The translations under genes were made by a program, and so were the position numbers. Of a DNA stretch of 60,403 bases, positions 33,308-42,979 are shown in pieces. Source of the stretch: a virus; IMG/VR virus record IMGVR_UViG_3300021335_000018, positions 1 through 60,403 of that record, one strand, 5' to 3'. The stretch's first letter is position 1. Each line of letters opens with the position of its first letter. Below the pieces are notes generated by a model. That model saw nothing but the letters and a program-made list of their open reading frames with translations, was not told the origin of the DNA and did no database searches.

Positions 33308-34009
33308 TTATACAAATGTACCTAAATCAACGATAGCGTCTTCAACACCAACACCAACGATTGTTCCAAAATCTACATCTGTTTGTGAAACTATGTAATC
33401 AAATAGATTTGTGTATTCTTGTCTAATAGATTTAAAATCAAACCCTGTAGGAAATGCGCTAATATCTCTAACATCTATTCCGTAAACTAACCCTTCTAAT
33501 GATCCATTGAATGTATTAGCAGTAACATTGTTAGCGTTTATAATATCATTATTATCTACATCTAAATTTGCTGCTAGTGTAGGTGTTCCGTCTTGTGACA
33601 GTATTCCGTCAGTTGCTTCTACAACTACATTTTGTCCTATAGCCCTTGTGGATAATCCTGCGTTACCGTTAAACCCTATAGTTTGTCCTTCGACAACTGT
33701 AATACTGCCGCTATCTGTTATTGCAATTAGTTGGCGTATAGAAGTCGGAACATCAAATGTAATGGTAGAGTCTGTACCTGTCAAACTTATATTTGCACCT
33801 GCAATTAAAGTTTTAAAATTTAAAACTGAATTCGCCGAGCTTGCAAAAACATTTTCGCCTAGTTCGCTTAAATTGTTTCCTTCAGCATCTTCAGGGAATC
33901 TAGTATTTAAATCATCAAAGTTATTATTGACTTTGCGAAATGCTTCTCGAAGATCATCACCTGTACCGTCGTTTGCTATATTACCTATATTAATTGTTTC
34001 GATTGGCAT
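33308..34009 (-). CDS. Short tail-fibre-like protein
   Basis: 233 aa. The N-terminus INIGNIANDGTGDDLREAFR with NNNFDDLNTRF is the same module that begins the giant fibre protein (VEGNDGTGDSIRESFRKVNE), so both probably dock to the same virion site. The remainder is Asn/Thr/Ile-rich, beta-helical in character (NLDVDNNDIINANNVTANTF). Probably a fibre accessory or adaptor. It overlaps nothing, and a GTAAATAT late-like box is upstream. Confidence 0.65.
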   Translation of the reverse strand: MPIETINIGNIANDGTGDDLREAFRKVNNNFDDLNTRFPEDAEGNNLSELGENVFASSANSVLNFKTLIAGANISLTGTDSTITFDVPTSIRQLIAITDSGSITVVEGQTIGFNGNAGLSTRAIGQNVVVEATDGILSQDGTPTLAANLDVDNNDIINANNVTANTFNGSLEGLVYGIDVRDISAFPTGFDFKSIRQEYTNLFDYIVSQTDVDFGTIVGVGVEDAIVDLGTFV

Positions 34010-34038
34010 GTTTGTTTCTCCGTTTTATATATTTACCG

Positions 34039-36309
34039 TTATACTCTACCAACAACCACTTCAACAGTACCTTGGCTTTCATCTTCTTTAGTTCCTACAG
34101 CTTTACCTATAACTGTACCCACTGTAGGATTATTATCAACCATTCCATAGCCTGGGATAGCACTAGTAACAATTATATCACCTTTTGCAACTTTTCCTAT
34201 TACCATACAAGGAACACGCCCTTGTAGTGCTAAAGGAACAACAGTGTCACCTTCTAGTCCATTATTCATTAAATGTGCTGGATTAGTTGACACAACGCCT
34301 GCTACTCGTCTATCACCTTTGGTGTTGGTTGTTGTGACTTCATTGTCTCCACCAAACACTAGTACAGTACCTTCTTCATATGCTTTATCTGCAAGATAGT
34401 TCTCTGCCAAGTCAGCGTATCTTGCTGTTGTAGCAGTACCATCAAATATTGTTGCATATACTGTATTGAATCGTAAAGGTGTGCCTCCGCCTTGACCAAT
34501 GTTTCTAGTATCGTTTGCACTTGGAAGAATATTACTGTTTACTCTACCGCTGAATACAATATTATCAGCAGTCGCGTTTCCTAGAGTAACAGCACCATTA
34601 AGTGTAGTTGCTCCGTCAACATCAAGAGTATCATTTAGTGTTGTAGCTCCGTCTGCATTTAGGGTTCCGTCAACATCGAGGTTATTTGTGATGGTAGTTG
34701 TTGCATCAGCAACACTTAATCGTACACTGCCACCTGTGATTGTTTGTATAACGTCTGCTGCTGCCCCATCAAATCCTGTATTTGCTCCTAATCCAATACC
34801 TGTACCAGCATTGTCTTTTTCGTCGATTGCTTCTATAAATGAAGTATAAACCCATCTTGATGCTAGTCCACTTACTTCTGTGGATGTAAAATTACTATTA
34901 GTGTGGAAGTTACTTTTATCTGCACTTGTATTTGCCAAGTCACCTACAACAATGTTACCACCTGATTCTAATGTTGGTTTTGATGAACCCGACGCACTCA
35001 GTATTTCTCCACCTGCAGGTGTTTTTACGTTAAGTTCTAATCCGGTTAAACTTAAAACTTCATAAGATGTATTACCACCTATTATATAACTATCAGCTTG
35101 TAGTGAACCGCTTGCATTTCTCCTGGCTATACTATTACTTGCGTTATTTTCAGATACTACAGTAGTTCCGTATACACCGTCTCTAATTTTAATTAATGCT
35201 GTACCGAGCAAGTTTTCGCCAGTGTCTACTACTGTCGGAACACTATTGCCACCAAGTGCACCTGAACTTGAGGCAGTCAATTGCCCAGCGGTATTAAATG
35301 CTCCTGTGACGTTTATTAGTACAATAGAATCTTCACTAAACACATCGCCCTGAACTGTTCCTTGACCACTAGTTCCAGCTTGTGTGATTGTTTCTCCATC
35401 GCTAACAGTTACGTCTCCGGTTAATGTTAGTATAGTACCTAAACTTGCAGTTATTTCACTTTCAGTAAAGTCTTTATCTTCAACACCATCACCTAAATCA
35501 ACAATATCACTAAATGCAACTTCTGTTGCTGTAGCATCGCTTGATGTTTTGTTTGCAATAGCAGTTTTAGAAGCTAGTGTTTCTATGTCTGCTAAATCAA
35601 CACTGTTACTTGCAAGTGTAACCCAACCGTTTGTAACAGCAAAGTCGTTACTATCAAAACTCGCAAGTCCTAAATCGCTCTGTGCAATGCCTGTGGCATT
35701 CGCCCTAGTTGTTGCAGACTGCATATTAAGTTTGCTTTGTTGAATTCCTGCACTTGCACTTACGTCATCATTAATAATTGATCCGTTTTCAATTTGCATA
35801 TTATATTCTGCACCAGATGCTGTCCTACTAACACTAAAGTTAATAATACTACCTGTTGCTTCACTTGCATTTGAAAATTCATCTACAGGTTCTTCTAATA
35901 TACTACCTGTCACACTACCGTTTGTTAGGGTATTACCTGCTGCAAACGAACCATTAACAGGTGTATAGGTTACTATACTAATTGCTCCTAATATTTCGTC
36001 ATTATATGCTTCAACATCAACAACAGTACCATTAGGAGTTGAACCTGGTGCTGCACCATTAATGTAAATTTCGTTACCTGCTGCCCATGTTCCTGCACCT
36101 GAATAATCTACGTAAATCCGTTTTTTGCCTGTTGCAACCAATATATCATTTGCTGCAACACTATTAAGTTCTACGTTACGCAAATCATTTAGTTCGTCAT
36201 ATGCACTTACCTTATCGTCTACATATGCTTTATTAGCTGCATCTGATAAGTTAGCAGGAGTTGCCACGTTTTCAATTTTGAAACTACCCATATCAAGAGC
36301 ACCTTCCAT
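34039..36309 (-). CDS. C-terminal part of the giant tail fibre, in a shifted frame
   Basis: 756 codons, starting MEGALDMGSFKIENVATPAN in the frame one base off the end of the upstream 1881-aa frame. It carries Asn/Thr/Asp-rich beta-helix repeats (TLNDTLDVDGATTLNGAVTL) and a C-terminal trimer-type end (TATTARYADLAENYLADKAY; RVAGVVSTNPAHLMN). Only a weak AGG precedes the ATG and an in-frame TAG lies directly before it, so independent initiation is doubtful. Together with the upstream frame it would form one ~2,630-aa fibre. It is either a split gene, a frameshift mutation or an assembly error. Confidence 0.75.
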   Translation of the reverse strand: MEGALDMGSFKIENVATPANLSDAANKAYVDDKVSAYDELNDLRNVELNSVAANDILVATGKKRIYVDYSGAGTWAAGNEIYINGAAPGSTPNGTVVDVEAYNDEILGAISIVTYTPVNGSFAAGNTLTNGSVTGSILEEPVDEFSNASEATGSIINFSVSRTASGAEYNMQIENGSIINDDVSASAGIQQSKLNMQSATTRANATGIAQSDLGLASFDSNDFAVTNGWVTLASNSVDLADIETLASKTAIANKTSSDATATEVAFSDIVDLGDGVEDKDFTESEITASLGTILTLTGDVTVSDGETITQAGTSGQGTVQGDVFSEDSIVLINVTGAFNTAGQLTASSSGALGGNSVPTVVDTGENLLGTALIKIRDGVYGTTVVSENNASNSIARRNASGSLQADSYIIGGNTSYEVLSLTGLELNVKTPAGGEILSASGSSKPTLESGGNIVVGDLANTSADKSNFHTNSNFTSTEVSGLASRWVYTSFIEAIDEKDNAGTGIGLGANTGFDGAAADVIQTITGGSVRLSVADATTTITNNLDVDGTLNADGATTLNDTLDVDGATTLNGAVTLGNATADNIVFSGRVNSNILPSANDTRNIGQGGGTPLRFNTVYATIFDGTATTARYADLAENYLADKAYEEGTVLVFGGDNEVTTTNTKGDRRVAGVVSTNPAHLMNNGLEGDTVVPLALQGRVPCMVIGKVAKGDIIVTSAIPGYGMVDNNPTVGTVIGKAVGTKEDESQGTVEVVVGRV

Positions 36310-39300
36310 CTAACCTGGCCATTCAAAGGTAGGAAACCAGGGCCAATTCTGTTCCCTGACGGCGATGGTTGAACTTGTGCTCCGGCAATATTGTACCCTA
36401 ATCGTCTACTTAGATAAGATCCAATTGCCTTTTCTGTTGGTACTGCTTGTCCTGAATCATCTGCAAAACTGTCGTCAGCTGAGAATTCATTAATCGTAAC
36501 ACCCTTTTTAAATCCTAAACTATTAGCATTAGAAAGACCAATTTCACCAGCAAACGTAATGTCACCTGTTGCTTGGTCAACGTTGAAGAACTTACCAACA
36601 CGGAAGAAACCAAATTGATCTGTACTTACCCAGAACACACGCCCTTTACGTCTTTCCCAAACTTGGCCAGTGGTTGCTGTTGCCGAGTCTGTATAGAATT
36701 CAGCAAGACTATTTTCTGGATCACCTAAAAGCACATTAGGATAGTTTGAATCATTGAAAGATCCTGTACCAATTTGAGTAAAGTCATGTCCTGTAGCTCT
36801 TAGTAATGAAATAGCAATAGTAATTTCTGCTGTAGAACTAGGCATAAGTCCAAAGAAGAACGATCTTGAATCAGTGTTAATTGCTGTGCTTAAACCAGAT
36901 CCGCCGTATCCGCTTATATTAGTGCTTGCTACATCTGCAAAGTTTACCTCAATCCATGTGGTATTATCAACTACACTTGTTACTTCGTGAGTCTTACCTT
37001 GCCAAGTGAATTGCATACCATTGCTATAACCTGCATCGCCTGGCTGTCTGCCAGCTACGTCTCTTGTTAATCTAGTAAGTGTGTCAGCTGTTATTTCGCC
37101 CTTTTGGAAAGCAATTCTTGTATCACCTTGTGCGCTACCATAGCCTCCTGTCAATCTTGTTGTGTCAACTTGTAATTCAACAAATTCAAAGTTTGCTTCA
37201 AATGTTGTTAATATTTCATCTGAAGCTAAATCAACTTGAACATCATCAGTTGGTTGGAAAGAAATACTTCTATATGTGATTTCGTCCGATTCGTCAAAGT
37301 TAATAGCAGTAGACGGTCTAGTTACTAGTTGTTCTGCTTCATTAACATTATCAAAGATCATATTTTGGTTATGCCTAAACTCAATAAGAGTTTCATTTGT
37401 TACTGTGGCTTGAAGGGTTCCAAAAAAGTCATCTGCAAGAACATCATCTGCTTTTAGATCTAGTTTATAAATCTTATTATTAAATACATTTGTCATTGTG
37501 CCTCCAAATGTATTTTGCACACTGAATGTTAAATTAGATCCTGTGCCGCCGATACTACTTGCTGCAATAGTTAGTGTTTCGTTTGGAACATATCCTTCTC
37601 CTGATCTAGTTTTTGTAACAACTGCTGCTCCACCACCGTCAATAATAATTGTAAATCGTGCACCAGAACCTGATCCTGTCGTTCCTGATTGTTGTACATC
37701 TTCATAAGTTCCTGGTGTTCTAGATGCATCTGCACCTGAAATATTGAATACTGTGTCAACACCGCTCACTACCGGATCTGCACCTGTACCTAAAATGCCG
37801 TCTCCGTCTTGGTCTGATAAATTAGTAACACCTGATATTACGTAATTCAAGACGCCAGTTACTCCTCCGTGATCAATCGTTATCAAACTGTTTGAAGTTG
37901 GAGCAACCTTGCAGTCAGTTACTGTAATGCTAGGTTCATCAAATGCGTTTGTATATACACTATCTGTAAATGCCTTGATAGGTTGCATTTGCGGATTTTT
38001 TAGAATAACCTGATCAGGTACTTCGTTAGGATCTGCACCTTCTGCAACTAGGCCAAATCGTCCATAACCATTAGAGCCGTTTAGTGAACGAATCTCTGAA
38101 CCGTTATTAGCATAAAACGCTGCTTGACAGTAATATGTAAAAGTAGAAACTTGTTCAGAGAACGCACCGTTGTTGGTAATAAGTCCGTATCCTAAGTCAT
38201 TGATTTGGGTAAAGTCATTTGCAAGCATTGATCTGTTACCAGCAGTTTGTAGGAACACATCTCTTTGGACTACACCTGGGTCGGTGTCAAATTGTGTCTC
38301 ATCGTATCCGTCTCCACCGTTTGAGTCAGCATCTAAATAGATAGTTGCTGTACCCAGGCCGCTATCGTAATCTGAAATAGCATTTACCTGGTAACGTCTT
38401 CCATCAACATAAAAAGGACACGGCAGCTCTGGCGGTCTAATAAATAATCCTTGGCCTGCTGAACTAGAAACTTCTAGCTGAAATGCATTTATTTTTGTAT
38501 CAATTGTGATAGGAAGGTTACCTACATATGCATCAACATACATACCTCCTCTAAATGCTTTGGCATTAATACTTTTAGAAAAACTACTTGCTGTTTGAAT
38601 ATAAGGAGATTTTGTTAAAACTTGTCCTTCGGGATCAAGCACACACATAAATCCGCCGTGCCCTTGCACTGTAACATTACGGCAGATTGTAGCATCACTC
38701 ATTAAGAAAACATCCATTTCGTCGTTTCGTTTTGGAGGATTATAATCTGCATCAAATGCATACGTCACGAGGTCAACTAAATTACCTACCACAATAGTAG
38801 GACTGTCAACTGCTGTCCATAATTGGCTATTATTTAAATCAGCTACTGATATAGATTTATGAGGTAACACAGATCTATAATAATTTCCTCCGCTTAATAC
38901 TATAACATTTTTTTCGTAATTTACGTCAGCAGCCCAAGCACTGTGAGCTACGCCTAGACTAACATCTGGCTCTTCAGTAGCGTTATTTTGCACAGGTGCA
39001 ACACCAATAAGTAAAGAAGCTGCTAGTGTTGATATATATTGAATAGCTGCTTCAGTAGTTGCTTCTTGGCCAGCAAATCCGTTATTATTAAATTGAGAAA
39101 TATAATTAGAGTAATATTCGCCCTGAGCCTCAAGTGTGGCTTCTTGATTTCCTTTAGTAATATCATTAACAATAGCGTCAATTATTAAACCTGTGTCTCT
39201 TCTACATTTTGCTTCATTATAAACAAATGCAGGAGATAGCGTATTATTAATATAATATATTACTTCTTCTTGAATAAACTCTTTGTTTCTGTCTAAAATG

Positions 39301-41864
39301 TCAGCAGCAACTTCGTATCCTCCAGGATTGTTTACTGTTCCTCCTGTGTCTCTAGGTAAGGTTGGATCTGTCAAATAATGTCTACCAAAATATCCTTGCA
39401 AGTCACCTACCTGGTTAAAGAACGGCGACCCTGCTGATGTAAGAGTTAAGCCATCAAAGTATTGGTCTCTAAAGAAATACAGATCTGCCCATTTACTTTG
39501 AGATACACGTCTTTTAGGCCTAATAATAACTCTTCTAAATTCATCTCCTTTTACGGAAACATTATTAGAAAGTCTAATAGGGTAGTCTTCTTCATATATT
39601 CCTGACTCAACAAAAATAGTCACTTGTTTTGATCTGACAAAATTGCCATATTCTAAAGGCTCATTTTCTACAAAGTCTATTGGTTTAAGTAAGTTAGTTT
39701 GGAAAACGTCATTCCCGCCGTTTCCTGCATCATTGTTAGTTAAACTAACTATTTCTGCAGTTGCTCCAGATATCTTACCTCTAATAATTTTTCCTGGAAG
39801 GGTATCAGTATTATCTGGATTACCTTGATCAATATAGAGCAAACTTCCGTTATCTACAACAATTTGGTACGTGGAACCGTATACAATATCTTCACCAGCA
39901 TCGATACCATTTTGCATAATATTAGTAATCAAATTAAATTTATCTGTGACACCAGTAATTGCATTTGCCGCAGCATCACTTACTCCAATATATTGTTCCT
40001 CATCTGTTTGATAAATTGTTCCGATATTACCGCCTGTGGTATAGTTATCAAATGAACTATTATCAAAAGGAGTAGTTAGGTCTACGTCAGTATAAAGTTC
40101 AAATGTTTGGTCTGTTATTACTTTAACATATGCAGTTTGATCATTAATTTGTACCATTCCGCCTACATTTTTAAAAATAATCTGATTCTTATTACTTAGA
40201 CCGTGATTAGTACTAGTGGTCACAACAGGAATACTAGCTTTTGTGATGCTATTAATATTTTTTTGCTGATATAGATCGTTAGTTAAAATTGCTGTGACAA
40301 GATCCCTAGCAAAATTAATACTATCAACAGTTTCGGTTAGCTGTGTTGTAATAGCTAGTCTACCACTGGAATTAGAATAGTAACTTTCAGCTGCAATTCT
40401 GGAAAGGTAATTAGCGTTTTGTCCTCTATTGATATCAAATGCAATAGCATCTAGTATTAATCCAGTATCTCTTTCACAAGTTTCTACATTATAAGTGAAG
40501 TTAGGATATGTAAATGCAATATATCCGCTTACTTCTTTAATAATGTATTCTCTATTTTCTTCAATTAGTAAACGAGCCTGTTCAAAAACCGGTGTAAGAA
40601 CATCTGCTTCAACAACAGGTGCGTCTGCGGATTGACTATCTTTTGTTATTGTTTGAAAGTAAGGACCTGGCTCTAACCCAGAAGTTTTAATAATTTCTTC
40701 TGCTCTTGCAGCCGCAGCGTTAATTGATCTATATGCATATGTAAATGATGTACCCTCTTTGCCGTTTGGCACGCCGCCCATACTATCATCACCGGAGGTA
40801 CTAACAAATAAATTTGTAGGTGAACTATAAGATGTATTATCTACGTAATATTTTGTTGCAGCTTGAAAGTCTTCAATTCCGTTAGGTGCTCCTTCACCGG
40901 ATAAATCTCCGGGGTGATCATGTAAGTATAATGCACCTTCCATATCGTCGCCCTGTCTTCGAACAGCACTTTTTCTTGGTATTGCTACATCATCTAAAAA
41001 GTTACCAAATAGGTCGTCATCATAGGCGCTATCAGTAATCGAATGAGTGTCATCAACTGCTATAGTACCTGTAACATTAATCATAGTGGTTTCTGCTACT
41101 GCATTACTTTCTTCTTGTGCGTCAGCTTGTGATGTGTGTACAGAAAATAGGCTAGGAGATCTATATCTAATAAAATATTGCTCTCCTGTAGTTAGCCCAC
41201 TAGGATCGGTATCTTCTGCCCTAAATGTATATGGAGTTCCGTTGACACCGCTATCTAAGCCATGATCAACAATTTCTATAAATCCATTAATATATCTATC
41301 TATGGTTAAAGTATATTGGGTAACAGTTGCAGGCTCATCTGCAACACGTATAGGCAAACCAGTGGTAATGTATCTTCTATCTGCATATCCTTTAGTAATA
41401 ACAAGATCGTCTATAGTGTAGGTAGTTCCGTGTTCGTTATTAATATCTTCAGCAGCTTCTGTAGTTATTGCAACGCCGCCTACACCTTTAGCCGCAGCAT
41501 TCAATGGACCGCCTAAACTTGGTGATTGATCATCTGCTAATTGTGTAAACGCTGTACTAATAACAAGTTTACCGTCAATGTTATAGGTAAAAGTTATAGT
41601 ATCACTTAAATTTTCATCAACTGCTGAATTAGAAGCTAATTCAACTAAATTAACAAATGTACCTGCATCGTTAACTAACGGAATAGTATTTGGAACGAGT
41701 TCTGTCGGTGTATCACTAAGGTTAGTAAACCTAATTGTGCCACCTTGTCCAAATACTGCATAAAGTTCTGTAAAGTTTTCATTTACTTTACGAAAGGATT
41801 CGCGGATACTATCACCGGTGCCGTCATTACCTTCTACACCGATGTTTACTTCTTGTTTTGCCAT
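36219..41864 (-). CDS. Giant tail-fibre/structural protein, N-terminal part (1881 codons)
   Basis: Starts VNIGVEGNDGTGDSIRESFR, the shared fibre attachment module. Beta-helix-like regions follow (FVSTSGDDSMGGVPNGKEGT with AYRSINAAAA, then NVSVKGDEFRRVIIRPKRR) with large Asp/Thr/Asn-rich stretches. Near the end the sequence reads GPGFLPLNGQVR and then turns into an atypical Trp/Leu-rich tail (WKVLLIWVVSKLKT) for ~30 residues, whereas the next frame resumes a normal fibre sequence at MEGALDMG. The protein also contains an internal DDMEGALYLHDHPG element, the same type of sequence. It is the likely long tail fibre and host-recognition protein. Confidence 0.8.
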   Translation of the reverse strand: MAKQEVNIGVEGNDGTGDSIRESFRKVNENFTELYAVFGQGGTIRFTNLSDTPTELVPNTIPLVNDAGTFVNLVELASNSAVDENLSDTITFTYNIDGKLVISTAFTQLADDQSPSLGGPLNAAAKGVGGVAITTEAAEDINNEHGTTYTIDDLVITKGYADRRYITTGLPIRVADEPATVTQYTLTIDRYINGFIEIVDHGLDSGVNGTPYTFRAEDTDPSGLTTGEQYFIRYRSPSLFSVHTSQADAQEESNAVAETTMINVTGTIAVDDTHSITDSAYDDDLFGNFLDDVAIPRKSAVRRQGDDMEGALYLHDHPGDLSGEGAPNGIEDFQAATKYYVDNTSYSSPTNLFVSTSGDDSMGGVPNGKEGTSFTYAYRSINAAAARAEEIIKTSGLEPGPYFQTITKDSQSADAPVVEADVLTPVFEQARLLIEENREYIIKEVSGYIAFTYPNFTYNVETCERDTGLILDAIAFDINRGQNANYLSRIAAESYYSNSSGRLAITTQLTETVDSINFARDLVTAILTNDLYQQKNINSITKASIPVVTTSTNHGLSNKNQIIFKNVGGMVQINDQTAYVKVITDQTFELYTDVDLTTPFDNSSFDNYTTGGNIGTIYQTDEEQYIGVSDAAANAITGVTDKFNLITNIMQNGIDAGEDIVYGSTYQIVVDNGSLLYIDQGNPDNTDTLPGKIIRGKISGATAEIVSLTNNDAGNGGNDVFQTNLLKPIDFVENEPLEYGNFVRSKQVTIFVESGIYEEDYPIRLSNNVSVKGDEFRRVIIRPKRRVSQSKWADLYFFRDQYFDGLTLTSAGSPFFNQVGDLQGYFGRHYLTDPTLPRDTGGTVNNPGGYEVAADILDRNKEFIQEEVIYYINNTLSPAFVYNEAKCRRDTGLIIDAIVNDITKGNQEATLEAQGEYYSNYISQFNNNGFAGQEATTEAAIQYISTLAASLLIGVAPVQNNATEEPDVSLGVAHSAWAADVNYEKNVIVLSGGNYYRSVLPHKSISVADLNNSQLWTAVDSPTIVVGNLVDLVTYAFDADYNPPKRNDEMDVFLMSDATICRNVTVQGHGGFMCVLDPEGQVLTKSPYIQTASSFSKSINAKAFRGGMYVDAYVGNLPITIDTKINAFQLEVSSSAGQGLFIRPPELPCPFYVDGRRYQVNAISDYDSGLGTATIYLDADSNGGDGYDETQFDTDPGVVQRDVFLQTAGNRSMLANDFTQINDLGYGLITNNGAFSEQVSTFTYYCQAAFYANNGSEIRSLNGSNGYGRFGLVAEGADPNEVPDQVILKNPQMQPIKAFTDSVYTNAFDEPSITVTDCKVAPTSNSLITIDHGGVTGVLNYVISGVTNLSDQDGDGILGTGADPVVSGVDTVFNISGADASRTPGTYEDVQQSGTTGSGSGARFTIIIDGGGAAVVTKTRSGEGYVPNETLTIAASSIGGTGSNLTFSVQNTFGGTMTNVFNNKIYKLDLKADDVLADDFFGTLQATVTNETLIEFRHNQNMIFDNVNEAEQLVTRPSTAINFDESDEITYRSISFQPTDDVQVDLASDEILTTFEANFEFVELQVDTTRLTGGYGSAQGDTRIAFQKGEITADTLTRLTRDVAGRQPGDAGYSNGMQFTWQGKTHEVTSVVDNTTWIEVNFADVASTNISGYGGSGLSTAINTDSRSFFFGLMPSSTAEITIAISLLRATGHDFTQIGTGSFNDSNYPNVLLGDPENSLAEFYTDSATATTGQVWERRKGRVFWVSTDQFGFFRVGKFFNVDQATGDITFAGEIGLSNANSLGFKKGVTINEFSADDSFADDSGQAVPTEKAIGSYLSRRLGYNIAGAQVQPSPSGNRIGPGFLPLNGQVRWKVLLIWVVSKLKTWQLLLTYQMQLIKHM

Positions 41865-41896
41865 TTAAGAACTCCAAATGATATGTTTAGCTATTG

Positions 41897-41904
41897 TATT
41901 TATT
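41897..41904 (-). promoter_or_regulatory. T4-type late promoter box for the giant fibre
   Basis: AATAAATA on the minus strand, about 33 nt before the ATG at 41864, with TTGGAG as ribosome-binding site. Confidence 0.55.
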
Positions 41905-41936
41905 ATTTGTTTTTATAATCTTAATGTAAATACTGT

Positions 41937-42224
41937 ATGTTCATAAGAGAATACACATTAAAAAAGAGGCACGAAAGACTAAGCAAGCATGGCAAATTGC
42001 ATGCCTATTACCGAGATCTAACTATAGTGCAATTTAGGTGTGATAATTGTAGTGCAGAGTTTGAAAGAGCAAGAGGGAGTATGGATCCTAAACGTATATC
42101 AAATAACTATTTTCATGTTTGTGCAAACTGCGATAGTAAAAAATTTGCACAAAAAAAGGGGGTAGAAAGGAAGCAGGTTTGGAACATGTCTGCAAGTTCT
42201 AATATTCCAATAAGTAAGCTCTAA
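41937..42224 (+). CDS. Small zinc-finger protein, plus strand
   Basis: 95 aa. Two CxxC pairs (FRCDNCSAEF and HVCANCDSKKF, 30 residues apart) can bind one zinc, with the basic stretch ERARGSMDPKRISNNYFH between them, so a nucleic-acid-binding role is likely. The N-terminus is very basic (REYTLKKRHERLSKHGK). It converges with the Fe-S carrier gene, overlapping by 4 bases. No Shine-Dalgarno is visible; a TATAAT at 41914-41919 may be a -10 with a poor -35. Confidence 0.65.
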   Translation: MFIREYTLKKRHERLSKHGKLHAYYRDLTIVQFRCDNCSAEFERARGSMDPKRISNNYFHVCANCDSKKFAQKKGVERKQVWNMSASSNIPISKL

Positions 42225-42571
42225 GCAAAGACACTGTCGTCAAAGTTGACACTTACGCCGCAACCACAACTAGAGTGTGCGTTAGGATTTTGGATATCAA
42301 ACATTGCACCCATAATGTCCTTTTTGTAATCAATAATTGATCCCATTAGGAACATAATACTATGAACTCCTATAACAAAACTTGCGCCATTTTTTGTTTT
42401 ATAAACTTCATCATTCTCTGCGAGATCAGTTGGGGAAGAGACTAATTGCCAATCATATTCAAAACCAGCGCATCCTCCACCTTTGATGTTTAAGCTAACA
42501 CCATATACTTCATTTTCGTTAGCAAGTTTTTCAACTTGTTCTTCAGCAGCTTGTGTAAGTTGTACAATCAT
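42221..42571 (-). CDS. A-type iron-sulfur carrier (IscA/HesB family)
   Basis: 116 aa from the ATG that overlaps the upstream stop (ATGA) after GGAAGACAGA. An upstream in-frame extension would overwrite the membrane ORF and is rejected. Conserved cysteines: GGGCAGFEYDW (first Cys) and HSSCGCGVSV (CGC pair), the three ligands of A-type carriers. The family delivers Fe-S clusters to apoproteins; the phage's own ferredoxin (25800) is a possible client. Confidence 0.88.
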   Translation of the reverse strand: MIVQLTQAAEEQVEKLANENEVYGVSLNIKGGGCAGFEYDWQLVSSPTDLAENDEVYKTKNGASFVIGVHSIMFLMGSIIDYKKDIMGAMFDIQNPNAHSSCGCGVSVNFDDSVFA

Positions 42572-42732
42572 TCTGTCTTCCAAATAGTCCAAGCACCATA
42601 AGCAATAGCACCGTATGCTGCTAATTTTGCAAAAGGTCCTGCAATAAGAACAACTAAACCTAGCGCAATTAGAACTGCGCCGTCCCATGAAGTGCGTTCT
42701 TCCATCCTATTGTTAATCCATTTCTTAAGCAT
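42568..42732 (-). CDS. Small membrane protein, unknown (54 aa)
   Basis: MLKKWINNRMEERTSWDGAV, followed by two hydrophobic stretches (LIALGLVVLIAGPFAKLAAY, GAIAYGAWTIW) and ending KTE. The stop overlaps the start of the Fe-S carrier gene and the start overlaps the previous gene's end, which supports it as a real gene. I recall similar small membrane proteins in T4-like marine phages. Function unknown. Confidence 0.7.
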   Translation of the reverse strand: MLKKWINNRMEERTSWDGAVLIALGLVVLIAGPFAKLAAYGAIAYGAWTIWKTE

Positions 42733-42979
42733 CTGTGATTCTCCTTAGTTTTTTTTCTAGTGTACTTATACGTACATCTTGATTTCGAATCTTTTCTTCT
42801 AAGCCTTCTACATACTTGTGCGAGGGTATAGTATGCTGAACTCCGTCTTCTCCAAGCACAGTCATTGTATCGACACCTTGACCTCTCAAACCTCCTAACA
42901 CTCTATTAGGATTTTTATCAGATGATGATTGGGTCTGGTCCTGTTTGTTTCTGCCGTACATTTTGTTCAAATAGGTCAT
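42725..42979 (-). CDS. Small coiled-coil-ended protein, unknown
   Basis: 84 aa from the ATG after AAAGGATATAAAA; an earlier in-frame start is possible but lies at the late promoter. N-terminal MTYLNKMYGRNKQDQTQSSS is polar; a beta segment (VDTMTVLGEDGVQHTIPSHK) follows; the end is a helical coiled coil (EEKIRNQDVRISTLEKKLRR). Preceded by a perfect late box, so probably a virion or late protein. Confidence 0.6.
   Translation of the reverse strand: MTYLNKMYGRNKQDQTQSSSDKNPNRVLGGLRGQGVDTMTVLGEDGVQHTIPSHKYVEGLEEKIRNQDVRISTLEKKLRRITDA

Noticed and set aside
42572-42688. N-terminal extension of the Fe-S carrier
   Set aside because: The extended frame overwrites the 54-aa membrane ORF and has a Cys-rich nonsense-like N-terminus; the ATGA overlap gives the natural start.
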